The notes: generated by a model from the sequence alone, not told the origin. Counted from the stretch's first letter, positions 1 to 8,201 are shown. The stretch is DNA of 33,996 bases from Bacteroidota bacterium (GCA_029262855.1 JAJCYP010000137.1:1-33996); one strand, 5' to 3'. A program made the numbers and translations.

Positions 1-1778
1 AGCTTCGCCACATCCGTCCCCCGGGTCAGATCGGGGGAAATCGGCACCCAATCGGTCGAGACACCGTCCTCCGTCCGCCATATGCGGTAGGTCCCGTAGT
101 AGAGGACATCCGGATCATAGGGGTCCATGGCCAGGGGTGTCGCAAAGTTACGTCGCTCGTCGTCCAGTCCCGGAATCCCCGTCCCTATCGCGACTGGGAA
201 GGGGAACGGATTCCCGAACAGGCCATCGACCCGGATCATGTTGCCCCACTGGGACTCGACGTACATGCGCGTGCCGTCACCCGGGATGGGAAGGACGTAG
301 AAGCCGTCTCCGCCGAAGGCCGCTTTCCAATCTCCAGCCGCGCCCGTCGAGGTCCAGACGGTGCCGTTGTCCTGAGTCCCGCCAAACAGCCGCTCGGGCC
401 TCACGGGATCGAAGGCGATCTCGTAGAATTGGGTGATCGGGAGGGGTGTCAGCTTTTCCCAAGAGGCACCCCCGTTGATGGAAACGGCTACGCCGCCATC
501 ATTGCCCTCAAATATGGAGTTTGGATTCGAAGGGTGGAAAACCATCGCGTGATGATCCACATGCGTTCCACCGACCCCGCTGAACGTGGCCCCCCCGTCG
601 TCGGACCTCATGATGGTTGTGTCCAGAACCCAGACCCGGGCGGGATCCACAGGGTCAACCCGTACCTGTCCAAAAAACCAGGAGAAGGCAAAGCGCCCTG
701 AATCCACGATCGTGCCCTCGGGATGGGCATCTTCCCACGAATCGCCGCCGTCCGTAGAACGAAACAGCCCCAGAAAACCGCTGCCGTCCGTGTAGTACGC
801 GTACATCGTCCCCGGGAACGTCTCCGAAATGGCAATTCCGATTCGCCCGATGCGCACTCGCCCGGACTCGTCCACGTGGTCGTCGGGGTCGGGCAACCCC
901 CGGGATGCGTCCAGCGCCTCCCAGGTCAGGCCACCGTCCGTGGAACGATGGACTCCGCTGCCTCGCCCGTACAGATACGATCCCGAGACGCGCCGAACCC
1001 GCTGCCAGGTGGTGGCGAAGAGGACGTCGGGGTTGTCGGGCCGCATGGCCAGGTCCACAACGCCGGTCGAATCGTTGACAAAGAGCGTCTTGTCCCAGGT
1101 CAGGCCACCATCCGAACTGGCATACACGCCCCGCTCCGGATTGGGAGCGAAATAGCTCCCGACGGCGGCCACCCAGAGTCGGTTTGGGTCCTCGGGATGG
1201 ACAATCACCCTGCCAATGCTGACCGTCTCGGCCAGTCCACGGTATTCCCAGGTATCACCGGCGTCGGGCGACCTGTAGAGACCGCCTCCGGCGTAATTGT
1301 TGTGTCCTCCGTTGGCCTCGCCCGTCCCGGCATAGATCACATCCGCGTTGGATGGGGCGATTGCGATGTCGCCCATGCTCAGGAAGGGCTGCTCATCAAA
1401 GATGGGATCCCAGTGACGCCCCAGATCATCGGACCGGAAGATTCCGCCCGTGGCAGCTCCGGCGTAGATGGTCTGCGGACGATCCGGGTGGATGGCGAGG
1501 TCGGTGACCCGGCCACCAATATTGGTCGGGCCAGCGAAATTCCACGTGCCCAGTCTGGCGTCCTTACGGGCGGCTTTGAGCGCGGTTTTCTGCGCGAGGG
1601 CATCCCGGTACGCAAGAGGGTCGGCCTCAAAGTGCGGATAGGTACGCTGCAGCCATCCCGTCTCGGAGGGCTCTTTCGCGGACTGCGCTGGGGCTGGACT
1701 CTCGGCGTCGGCGGGCCACAGCATGACCAGCGTCACGCCTGAGAGGATCAGAAAGGAAAACGCCGTGCGGATGCGCAT
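1..1778 (-). CDS. Secreted BNR/sortilin (VPS10)-like beta-propeller protein, 3' end outside window
   Basis: The minus strand is open from an ATG at 1778 to the left edge: 592 residues are visible and the C-terminus is missing. The N-terminus is a signal peptide (basic MRIR, hydrophobic core, then WPADAES). From about residue 60 it reads GPTNIGGRVTDLAIHP, followed by repeated propeller blades with Asp-box-like S-x-D-x-G-x-x-W motifs (RSDDLGRHW, RSPDAGDTW, SSDGGLTW, RSTDGGDSW, SINGGASW) and 'HP-x-x-P-x-x-(I/V)-(Y/W)' spacers. This is the pattern of large secreted proteins annotated as VPS10/sortilin-like or BNR-repeat 'glycosyl hydrolase' in Bacteroidota. The family is real, but enzymatic activity is usually unproven, so I call it a surface or extracellular propeller. 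A T9SS tail would be expected at the missing end; that is inference. A DUF4399 lipoprotein gene lies just upstream on the same strand (29-nt gap), so the two may be co-transcribed. Confidence 0.85.
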   Translation of the reverse strand, partial: MRIRTAFSFLILSGVTLVMLWPADAESPAPAQSAKEPSETGWLQRTYPHFEADPLAYRDALAQKTALKAARKDARLGTWNFAGPTNIGGRVTDLAIHPDRPQTIYAGAATGGIFRSDDLGRHWDPIFDEQPFLSMGDIAIAPSNADVIYAGTGEANGGHNNYAGGGLYRSPDAGDTWEYRGLAETVSIGRVIVHPEDPNRLWVAAVGSYFAPNPERGVYASSDGGLTWDKTLFVNDSTGVVDLAMRPDNPDVLFATTWQRVRRVSGSYLYGRGSGVHRSTDGGLTWEALDASRGLPDPDDHVDESGRVRIGRIGIAISETFPGTMYAYYTDGSGFLGLFRSTDGGDSWEDAHPEGTIVDSGRFAFSWFFGQVRVDPVDPARVWVLDTTIMRSDDGGATFSGVGGTHVDHHAMVFHPSNPNSIFEGNDGGVAVSINGGASWEKLTPLPITQFYEIAFDPVRPERLFGGTQDNGTVWTSTGAAGDWKAAFGGDGFYVLPIPGDGTRMYVESQWGNMIRVDGLFGNPFPFPVAIGTGIPGLDDERRNFATPLAMDPYDPDVLYYGTYRIWRTEDGVSTDWVPISPDLTRGTDVAK

Positions 1779-1807
1779 GAACGGTGGGAGGGATGCAGCG
1801 GCGGAGC

Positions 1808-2209
1808 CTACTCTACGGTCAGCTGGATCTCCGCCTGCAGGCCCTCGAGCGCCATGTGTGCGCCATCGGCCATCTGCAGTCGCAGGATGTGCTCTCCGGG
1901 TGGGAGATCGAGGGAGGCCGTGGTTGCACCCGTACCGAAATGGATGTGCGCGGAGTCGGCGGGCACAACGGAACCGGCCGTGACGAAGGGCTGGTCTATG
2001 ACGAGGTGGAAGTGCCCGGTATTCGCCTCGAAGGTACCGGCCGGGGCGATTCCGATTCCCTCGGCACCCATCGACACGGCCACGGGACTTTGGACGGTGG
2101 CCCCGTCCAGGGGCGACTCGAAGAACACCCGGCTGGCGGGCTCATCGGGGGTGTCGCTGCAGGCAACGACGAAAAGGACCGGGAAAAGCAGGGATAGAAA
2201 GCGGTTCAT
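1808..2209 (-). CDS. DUF4399 family lipoprotein
   Basis: A 133-residue protein. The chosen ATG at 2209 gives a lipoprotein signal peptide, MNRFLSLLFPVLFVVAC, with the lipobox V-V-A-C at residue 17; an earlier in-frame start at 2299 would bury this signal and is unlikely. The mature part contains SPLDGATVQSPVAVSMGAEG, GHFHLVID and HIHFGTG, then LPPGEHILRLQMADG, which are the hallmarks of DUF4399 (histidine-rich, one small beta-sandwich domain). The function of this family is not established; its conserved histidines suggest a metal site, which is inference. It is predicted to be anchored in a membrane facing the periplasm or outside. It is divergent from the ABC ATPase gene with a 125-bp spacer and directly upstream of the propeller gene. 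Confidence 0.85.
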   Translation of the reverse strand: MNRFLSLLFPVLFVVACSDTPDEPASRVFFESPLDGATVQSPVAVSMGAEGIGIAPAGTFEANTGHFHLVIDQPFVTAGSVVPADSAHIHFGTGATTASLDLPPGEHILRLQMADGAHMALEGLQAEIQLTVE

Positions 2210-2243
2210 TGGGGCTGAGGCGTGTGGGACCTGACAAACGGAG

Positions 2244-2255
2244 CCATCCGGATGG
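2244..2255. promoter_or_regulatory. 12-bp perfect palindrome in the divergent spacer
   Basis: CCATCCGGATGG is its own reverse complement and lies in the 125-bp spacer between the DUF4399 lipoprotein gene (minus) and the ABC ATPase gene (plus). It could be an operator for either gene. A palindrome this short can occur by chance in high-GC DNA, so support is weak. I could not recognise a convincing promoter next to it. Confidence 0.2.
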
Positions 2256-2334
2256 GGTTTCGCGAGGCATGCGTCGGCCGCTGGTGTTAGTTTGCCCATC
2301 GCATCACCGCCTCCGGCAACATCGCACCGAGCCT

Positions 2335-2961
2335 ATGACTGAACTGAGCGCCAGCGGACTGGGCAAGCGATTCGGCGGTCGCATCGTCTTCCGGGACATC
2401 AGCCTGAGGGTCGAAGGCGGAAGCAGCGTCGCGATTACCGGTCGCAACGGCTCCGGCAAATCGACCCTGGTTCGTGTCCTGGCCGGTGTGCTCAGACCCA
2501 CCAGAGGGACGGTCAGCCTGTCGGTGGACGGCCATGTGATTCCGGCCGAGCAGCGACCCTTCCGGACCGGACTGGTGGCCCCCTACCTGAACCTGTACAC
2601 ACGTTTTTCGCCAGCCGAAAACCTGCGCTTCATCGCCCGGGCCAGATCCCTTCCGGATCGCGAGGGACGCATCGCGGCCACGCTGGAACGGGTTGGATTA
2701 TCCGACCGCGGCGGCGATCTGGTCGCGACGTTTTCGTCAGGAATGATCCAGCGGGTCCGTTTGGCCGCTGCGCTGATCGCGGACCCGGACGTGCTGATCC
2801 TTGATGAGCCCACCTCAAACCTGGATGAGGCGGGCCATGAGATCGTTCGAAGGGCTATCGACGATGCGCGCCAGGCCGGACGCGTGGTGGTGGTGGCCAC
2901 GAACGACGCGCGCGAAGCAGCCGCCTGCGACGCCCAGTGTTCCGTCGACGCCCGGGGCTGA
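2335..2961 (+). CDS. ccmA: ABC transporter ATP-binding protein, CcmA-like (haem exporter / cytochrome c maturation type)
   Basis: A 208-residue ATPase. The ATG at 2335 places MTELSASGLGKRF directly before the ABC fold; an upstream in-frame start at 2209 would add 42 residues that do not look like protein. Walker A is GRNGSGKST, the signature is FSSGMIQRVRLA (the S-S-G-M-x-Q-R form is typical of CcmA), and Walker B plus D-loop is DVLILDEPTSNLD. The short length and the absence of any membrane segment fit CcmA, which pairs with CcmB to drive cytochrome c maturation. No ccmB, ccmC or other ccm gene is adjacent, so the partner is either elsewhere or different. Calling it a general ABC ATPase is safe; the CcmA assignment is moderate. 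Its TGA abuts the comF stop codon with no spacer. Confidence 0.8.
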   Translation: MTELSASGLGKRFGGRIVFRDISLRVEGGSSVAITGRNGSGKSTLVRVLAGVLRPTRGTVSLSVDGHVIPAEQRPFRTGLVAPYLNLYTRFSPAENLRFIARARSLPDREGRIAATLERVGLSDRGGDLVATFSSGMIQRVRLAAALIADPDVLILDEPTSNLDEAGHEIVRRAIDDARQAGRVVVVATNDAREAAACDAQCSVDARG

Positions 2962-3633
2962 TCACGGTGAACCCGGTCTGCGGGAAACGGCCACCGCCAG
3001 CCCATCGACTGACGCTGCCCCGGCTTCGAGGAGCGCCCTTGCCGCGGAATTGAGCGTGGTCCCCGTCGTTACCACATCGTCCACGAGAAGCACGCGTACG
3101 CCAGCTACCCCCTCCAGGGCACAAAACGTATCTGCCGCAAGCAGCCGGCGGGTGCTGGAGGTCTTTCCCGTCTGGGAGATGGAGGGCACCGGACGCCTCA
3201 AGGCGGGGCTCACGGGCAATCCCAGCTCATCCGACACTCCCCTTGCGATTTGCTCGGCCTGATTGAAGCCCCGTTCCAGACGGCGTGATCGGTGAATGGG
3301 GACGGGCACGATGGCATCGAGGTCACCGGTCTTCGGCACCAACCCGGCCGCCTGCTGCCCGAGCCAGGCTGCGAGGTCCGGGCAGAGGCTGTATTTGACC
3401 GCGTGAATCGCGGCCCTCACTGGGCTACCGGGTTCGGTGTACCAGAGACACCGCAGGCTCGACAGGCCGGATTCGAATACGGGGCATAGCCTCGCGGGGA
3501 CTTCGGGGTCTGCCCGAGGAACGCGGGCTGAGCAGGGCAGGCAGAAGAAACCGCCGCCGGCCGGTCGGTTGTCGCAGGCCGCACACGTCCTCGGGAACAA
3601 GAAGGCGTTCAAGTCCCTGAGAGCAGTTCGCAT
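2962..3633 (-). CDS. comF: ComF family phosphoribosyltransferase-like protein
   Basis: A 223-residue protein starting at the ATG at 3633 (MRTALRDLNAFLFPRTC); an earlier in-frame start at 3750 would add 39 residues without family resemblance. The N-terminus carries the ComF zinc-ribbon cysteines (CAAC, then CLPC). The rest is the type I phosphoribosyltransferase fold: AIHAVKYS, the conserved VPVPIHRSRRLERGFNQAE, and the PRPP-binding loop VLLVDDVVTTGTTL. ComF is required for DNA uptake in naturally competent bacteria, probably at the inner face of the membrane with ComFA/PriA-type helicases; many genomes keep it as a lone gene, as here. The gene is convergent with the CcmA-like gene and divergent from the small gene at 3765 with a 131-bp spacer. 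Confidence 0.9.
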   Translation of the reverse strand: MRTALRDLNAFLFPRTCAACDNRPAGGGFFCLPCSARVPRADPEVPARLCPVFESGLSSLRCLWYTEPGSPVRAAIHAVKYSLCPDLAAWLGQQAAGLVPKTGDLDAIVPVPIHRSRRLERGFNQAEQIARGVSDELGLPVSPALRRPVPSISQTGKTSSTRRLLAADTFCALEGVAGVRVLLVDDVVTTGTTLNSAARALLEAGAASVDGLAVAVSRRPGSP

Positions 3634-3764
3634 GCGCCGCGCTGACTCTCCTGGGGGAGAATCGTTGAAATGGAGACTTGTGACCGAATTGGGATCGCTG
3701 ACTCTCCGGTTGGCGACCAAAAACCCCGTATACTCCAATAAACCGCGCATTCAATGAAAGGTGT

Positions 3765-4052
3765 ATGGCTACGCGCAAACGAAGGGGGATGTGGATCAAG
3801 AACAGCCACACCAAACCCGTTGAAATAGAGATGGCAAACCGCACGGTGCAACTCGACCCGGGAGAGAAGCTCTTGCTTTCTGCCGAGGAAGTTCGGGACA
3901 CGACCCTGCGGGCCAACCTGCAGGTTCGGGCGGTATCGATTGTCCGACCCTCCACAGATGAAGAGGAGGAAGCTCTGACCGAGCATCTCCGGGGAGGGGG
4001 GCCGCCCGTTGAAGTACCACCGGATCGCCTTCAGGACGCAACCGAAGGCTGA
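3765..4052 (+). CDS. Small conserved-looking protein of unknown function
   Basis: A 95-residue protein that I do not recognise. ATG at 3765 is preceded by a purine-rich GAAAGG about 5 nt upstream, one of the better ribosome binding sites in the window. The first half (MWIKNSHTKPVEIEMANRTV, then LDPGEKLLLSAEEVRD) looks like a compact beta-rich domain; residues about 65-95 form an acidic, proline-rich and probably disordered tail (STDEEEEALTEHL). There is no signal peptide or membrane segment. It lies immediately upstream of the mannosyltransferase gene, and the two overlap if that gene uses its upstream TTG at 4009, so they are likely co-transcribed. The codon pattern looks native. Function cannot be inferred. 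Confidence 0.65.
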   Translation: MATRKRRGMWIKNSHTKPVEIEMANRTVQLDPGEKLLLSAEEVRDTTLRANLQVRAVSIVRPSTDEEEEALTEHLRGGGPPVEVPPDRLQDATEG

Positions 4053-4083
4053 CGCAACCGAAGACAAACGAAGCAACGCTCTA

Positions 4084-5235
4084 TTGAAGATCCTTGCTCT
4101 TGAGCCCTGGTACGGCGGCTCACACAAGAATTTCCTGGATCACCTGATCCGGCACAGCGGACACGAATTCCAGACGGTGACCATGGCGGCCCGGTTCTGG
4201 AAGTGGCGGATGCACGGCGGTGCCGTGACCATGGCCCGTAAAGCGGGCGTGCTTTACGATGGTGCCGAGAAGCCCGACCTGATTTTTGCCAGCAGCATGG
4301 TCAACTTGCCGGCGTTTCTGGCGCTGGTGCGTGATCGGTTTGGCTCCGTGCCTGTCCTGCTGTACATGCACGAGAATCAGCTGACCTACCCGTTGCCCGA
4401 GGGCCGTGAGCGGGACCACACCTACGGGTATATCAACTACCTCTCGTGCCTCGCCGCCGATCGCATCGTCTTCAACTCGCAGTATCATTTTGACGAGTTC
4501 ATGGAGGCCTTGCCGGTCCTGCTCCGCATGTTTCCGGATTATACCCACCTGCACACCGTCAAGCAGATCCGCGACAAGTGCGAGGTGATGCATCTCGGGA
4601 TGGATCTCGTTGGGCACGACGAGCACAGGGACGCCTACGGCCCTCACCCATGGGGGCCCGGCATGAAGTCGCCCATCATCCTGTGGAATCAGCGCTGGGA
4701 GCACGACAAGAATCCCGAGGCCTTCTTCCGGATGATGAATCGACTCGACGATTCGGGACACGACTTCCGGTTGATCCTGGCCGGCGAACGGTTCAACGAG
4801 CAGCCCCCGGAATTCGAGCGCGCCTTCGAGCGCTACGCCGAGCGGATTCTGCACTATGGGTACGCCGAAGACTTTCCCGAGTACAGCAAACTCCTGCACC
4901 GCGCCGACATCGTGGTCTCCACGGCCATCCACGAGTTCTTCGGCATCTCCATCATGGAGGCCATTTATTGCGGATGTCACCCCCTGCTTCCCAACAAACT
5001 GAGCTACCCGGAACTGATACCGGAGTCGCTCCACTCGCCGCTGCTTCATGCGCCGGTGCTGTACGAGGACGAGGACGAACTCTACGCCATTCTGGGGCGG
5101 ATTCTGAAGGGAGAGGATCGCCCGCTCCCGGTCTCCACCCTGCGACGGGTGCCGGAGCATCTCGAATGGAGTCGTCACATTTCGTCCTTCGACGGCCTGT
5201 TCGAGTCGATGACGGCCAGCACGGTCCCCGGATGA
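4084..5235 (+). CDS. tRNA-queuosine alpha-mannosyltransferase-like glycosyltransferase (DUF3524/GTDC1 family)
   Basis: A 383-residue GT-B glycosyltransferase. The N-terminus KILALEPWYGGSHKNFLDHL, then FWKWRMHGGA, FASSMVNL, MHENQLTYP, YGYINYLSCLAADRIVFNS and DKCEVMHLGMD match from memory the DUF3524 domain of GTDC1, the animal enzyme reported to mannosylate queuosine in tRNA-Asp. The C-terminal half has ILWNQRWEHDKNPEAFF and the GT4-type E-x7-E motif in STAIHEFFGISIMEAIYCGC. The predicted reaction is transfer of mannose from GDP-mannose to the cyclopentene-diol of Q34; the bacterial substrate is inferred, not shown. The TTG at 4084 gives a start matching the family (M-KILALEP). A TTG at 4009 has a better GGAGG-like site but overlaps the previous gene and adds 25 unrelated residues. 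The stop overlaps the next gene's ATG. Confidence 0.85.
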   Translation: MKILALEPWYGGSHKNFLDHLIRHSGHEFQTVTMAARFWKWRMHGGAVTMARKAGVLYDGAEKPDLIFASSMVNLPAFLALVRDRFGSVPVLLYMHENQLTYPLPEGRERDHTYGYINYLSCLAADRIVFNSQYHFDEFMEALPVLLRMFPDYTHLHTVKQIRDKCEVMHLGMDLVGHDEHRDAYGPHPWGPGMKSPIILWNQRWEHDKNPEAFFRMMNRLDDSGHDFRLILAGERFNEQPPEFERAFERYAERILHYGYAEDFPEYSKLLHRADIVVSTAIHEFFGISIMEAIYCGCHPLLPNKLSYPELIPESLHSPLLHAPVLYEDEDELYAILGRILKGEDRPLPVSTLRRVPEHLEWSRHISSFDGLFESMTASTVPG

Positions 5236-8201
5236 ACCTCAGACTCGCCGCGGCCTCGCTGATGTTCTGGGCCGTCCTCGTGCCAGGCGTCTCGACGGCG
5301 CAGCGCTTTGTCGAGACCACCAGCCTGGTGGAAACCAGGATCAGCGGAATCCAGCGACCGGTCAATGGAGGTGCCGTGATCGATTTCAACTCGGATGGCC
5401 TCATGGACATCCATCGTGAGGGACTGCTGCAGAGGCAGCGGCCGGACGGGTCGTACGAGAACCTGGGTCAGTCGCTTGGAATCGATGACCTGACCGGGCG
5501 AACCGAAGGGAGCGTCTGGGCCGACTACAACAACGACGGTCACCTGGACCTCTTCATTATCGACGCACTCCGTGCCCCCCGCCTGTTTCAGAATTCGGGC
5601 AGGTGGCTGTTCAACCGCACCGACCGGTCCATGCGATTGCAGGGACTCCCTTCCATGCTGGGTGCGACCTGGCTTGACGCAGACGGGGACGGGTGGCCGG
5701 ACCTTGCCGTCACGGGCGCCTCGGGCACTCAGCTCCACGTGAATGGCGGCCCCGGAGCATTCACGAGGCGTCTGAACCGTCCAGACCTCATCGGCTGCGG
5801 CCTGTCTGCCCACGACTACTCCAGCGACGGCAAGACCGATCTCTACGTCAGCGCGTGTCTCAGGGCTCAATTTCCGTCTGATATTTTCCTGATTAACAAC
5901 GGCTCCGGTTTTCTTCAGGTCGATTCCCGCGTGATGCCGACCACAAACGGTCGCCTGGCAAGAGGCAGCGAGTTTCTGGACTTCGATCGGGACGGGGATC
6001 TGGACCTGTTCGTAGCCAATGAGATCGAAGAGCCCTTCGAGCCTCCTCGAGACGCCCAGGATCGCCTCTTCAGAAACAACGGGGACGGGACCTTTTCCTT
6101 TGTGCAGAATTCCGGCGCAGAAGGAGCGGCCGGCGACCAGGCCTGGGGTGTAGCTTCCGCCGATTTCGACAACGACGGATGGGTGGACCTGCTCGTCACG
6201 AACCGCTTCGCGACCGACATCTCGGCCGCATCCTACAAGATCTTCCGTAATCAAGGGGATGGGACCTTTGCGCTGGAAAGCGACACCGGTCTCCCCCGGG
6301 ACGACGCGGAGTCTCGAGGGGTGCCGCTGGTGGGCGACCTCAACGGTGATGGCGCGGTGGACATCTACTTTGCCGCCGAACTGGGCGATCGCCTCTTCTA
6401 TAACGATGGGAACGACAATCACTTCCTCCGGGTGCGTCTGCGCGGACTCGCCGACGAGGGCTTGATACCGACGCAGGGGCTGGGCGCCCGCATCGTCGTC
6501 TGGACGGGCGGCTCCGGTCAGGCCGGCTACATCTCAGGCGGCAGCGCACACGCCAGTCAGCATCACGGACTTGGTGCGCATTTCGGCCTGGGGACGTCCG
6601 CGATGGCGGACTCAGTCGTGGTCACCTGGGTGGATGGGACCGTTGACCGATGGTCTGGACTCCAGGGGGATCGAGAGGTCATTCTCGAGCAGGGCGGCGC
6701 CTCAGGATCCAAGGTCGGGATGTTCGGGCTGAGCGCTCCAGTCGAAAACCGGCGCATCGACCTGTCCGACGGTGACGTGGACTTTTCCTGGGAGGCGCTG
6801 AGCGACCCCTCCGGGCAACAAGTGACGTACGACCTGACGATTTCGGGGCCGGCGGTCGACACGAGCTTTACCGGGCTGACAACCACCACAATCACCGTGA
6901 ATCCGGACTTCCTGCTCCAGCAGCAGACCTATTTCTGGACCGTGACGGCTCATACACGCTTCGAGGTCCGGACCAGTCTGGAGCGACGGACTTTCCGGTA
7001 TGGCGGAGCGAATGCCCCTCCTCCCGTCAAGGTGGACATGTCGCTCAAGGCGCTCCTTTCGGGGCAGCTGGCCTTCGCCGACTACGACAATGACGGTGAT
7101 CTGGACCTGGCGCTGACGGGCACCGACGGAATTGGAGGGGAGGCGCGCGTCTATGCCGCCGTCGATACACTCATCCCCGACGGCGAGATCGACATCTCCT
7201 TCAAGGTGCTCAGGGACACACAGTCCATTCTTCGAGAGGTCCGCGACGGTCACGTCTCCTGGGTGGACTACGACGGCGACGGTGATCTCGACCTCTTCCT
7301 GGCCGGGTACTTTCAGGATATCGACGGGGTGGTCTCGGTTGAGGCCGAGCTCTACAACAATGCGGTCGTCTTTCAGCAGAGCGTGCAGGCGTCCGCGGGC
7401 ATACCCGGCATTCATCAGGGAGACGGCGATTGGGCCGACTTCGACGGTGACGGAGACCTGGATCTCCTGCTGTCAGGCGCGACCGCTGTCGCGGCCCCCT
7501 GGGCGCCGATGACCGACATCATCGTGAACAACGGCGGCACCTTCTCGCCCCTCAACGCGGGAATGACGGGAGCCCGGTTTTCGCGAGTTGCCTGGGTGGA
7601 CTATGACACCGACGGCGACCCGGATGCCGTAGTTCTGGGCCAGGATGAGAGCGGCGCCCCAAGGTCCTGGGCCTACCGGAACAACGGCGGCAGCTTTTCG
7701 CTCGTCGATCTCGGGCTTCCGGCGCTCTATTTCGGTTCGATGGACTGGGCCGATTATGACGGCGATGGCGACCCCGACCTCGTCATGAACGGAGCCGTGC
7801 TTTCTCCGGCTCTGTTCTCGGGCCGGGCCTACATCTTTCGGAATGACAACGGGTCCCTGACCAGTCTCGGGGCCGAGCGGGACCTGGCCCAGGTTGGGTT
7901 CGGCGATGTAGTCTGGCTGGACTATGACCTGGACGGCGACCTGGACGTCCTGCTGTCCGGGGCCTCAGAACCGTTCGGCGAGCGCGTCGCGACGGTTTAC
8001 CGGAACGAGGACAATGTCCGCTTTGCCGAGGAATTCAGACTTTCAGGCGTCCTGTTTGCCGGCATCGCGGCCGGCGACTATAACCAGGATGGAGACCAGG
8101 ATGTGATACTGGTCGGCGAAGGCGAGGACGGTAAGCCATCCGTGCTCTTCCTCCTGAACCTGGTTCGGCCGGAGACCATCCCGGATCCGCTGCTCCAGTA
8201 G
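5232..8201 (+). CDS. Secreted FG-GAP/VCBS repeat protein with ASPIC/UnbV domain
   Basis: 989 residues beginning at ATG 5232, which overlaps the upstream TGA as ATGA. The signal peptide runs to about residue 23 (VLVPGVSTAQ). Residues about 40-395 hold integrin-like FG-GAP/VCBS repeats with calcium-type loops (DYNNDGHLDLF, DADGDGWPDLAV, DFDRDGDLDLFV, DFDNDGWVDLLV). Residues about 397-486 form an ASPIC/UnbV domain (GLGARIVVW, GSAHASQHHGLGAHFGLG, SVVVTWVDG). About 500-593 looks like a fibronectin III-type beta-sandwich. Residues about 614-975 carry a second repeat set (DYDNDGDLDLAL, DYDGDGDLDLFLAG, DFDGDGDLDLLLSG, DYDLDGDLDVLLSG). It probably forms two calcium-binding beta-propellers outside the cell. 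It ends in NLVRPETIPDPLLQ without a recognisable T9SS tail, so the export fate beyond Sec is unclear. Role unknown; adhesion or polymer binding is a guess. Confidence 0.9.
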   Translation: MNLRLAAASLMFWAVLVPGVSTAQRFVETTSLVETRISGIQRPVNGGAVIDFNSDGLMDIHREGLLQRQRPDGSYENLGQSLGIDDLTGRTEGSVWADYNNDGHLDLFIIDALRAPRLFQNSGRWLFNRTDRSMRLQGLPSMLGATWLDADGDGWPDLAVTGASGTQLHVNGGPGAFTRRLNRPDLIGCGLSAHDYSSDGKTDLYVSACLRAQFPSDIFLINNGSGFLQVDSRVMPTTNGRLARGSEFLDFDRDGDLDLFVANEIEEPFEPPRDAQDRLFRNNGDGTFSFVQNSGAEGAAGDQAWGVASADFDNDGWVDLLVTNRFATDISAASYKIFRNQGDGTFALESDTGLPRDDAESRGVPLVGDLNGDGAVDIYFAAELGDRLFYNDGNDNHFLRVRLRGLADEGLIPTQGLGARIVVWTGGSGQAGYISGGSAHASQHHGLGAHFGLGTSAMADSVVVTWVDGTVDRWSGLQGDREVILEQGGASGSKVGMFGLSAPVENRRIDLSDGDVDFSWEALSDPSGQQVTYDLTISGPAVDTSFTGLTTTTITVNPDFLLQQQTYFWTVTAHTRFEVRTSLERRTFRYGGANAPPPVKVDMSLKALLSGQLAFADYDNDGDLDLALTGTDGIGGEARVYAAVDTLIPDGEIDISFKVLRDTQSILREVRDGHVSWVDYDGDGDLDLFLAGYFQDIDGVVSVEAELYNNAVVFQQSVQASAGIPGIHQGDGDWADFDGDGDLDLLLSGATAVAAPWAPMTDIIVNNGGTFSPLNAGMTGARFSRVAWVDYDTDGDPDAVVLGQDESGAPRSWAYRNNGGSFSLVDLGLPALYFGSMDWADYDGDGDPDLVMNGAVLSPALFSGRAYIFRNDNGSLTSLGAERDLAQVGFGDVVWLDYDLDGDLDVLLSGASEPFGERVATVYRNEDNVRFAEEFRLSGVLFAGIAAGDYNQDGDQDVILVGEGEDGKPSVLFLLNLVRPETIPDPLLQ

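Noticed and set aside
723-1742. Plus-strand open frame of 339 codons opposite the propeller gene
   Set aside because: It is antisense to a clear propeller coding frame, has no recognisable domain or signal, and long antisense frames are common in GC-rich DNA.
2287-2294. TTAGTTTG as a Bacteroidota-type -7 box for the ABC gene
   Set aside because: It matches only part of TAnnTTTG and no -33 TTG lies at the right distance.
4120-5178. Minus-strand open frame of 352 codons opposite the mannosyltransferase
   Set aside because: The plus-strand frame matches a known family along its length; the antisense product is low in recognisable structure.
4578-5231. Upstream extension of the FG-GAP frame into the mannosyltransferase gene
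   Set aside because: The extension lies in another frame of a well-supported gene and would bury the signal peptide that begins at 5232.
5175-6422. Minus-strand open frame of 415 codons opposite the FG-GAP gene
   Set aside because: It is a mirror of repeated calcium-loop codons (GAC/GTC) on the plus strand; no family features.
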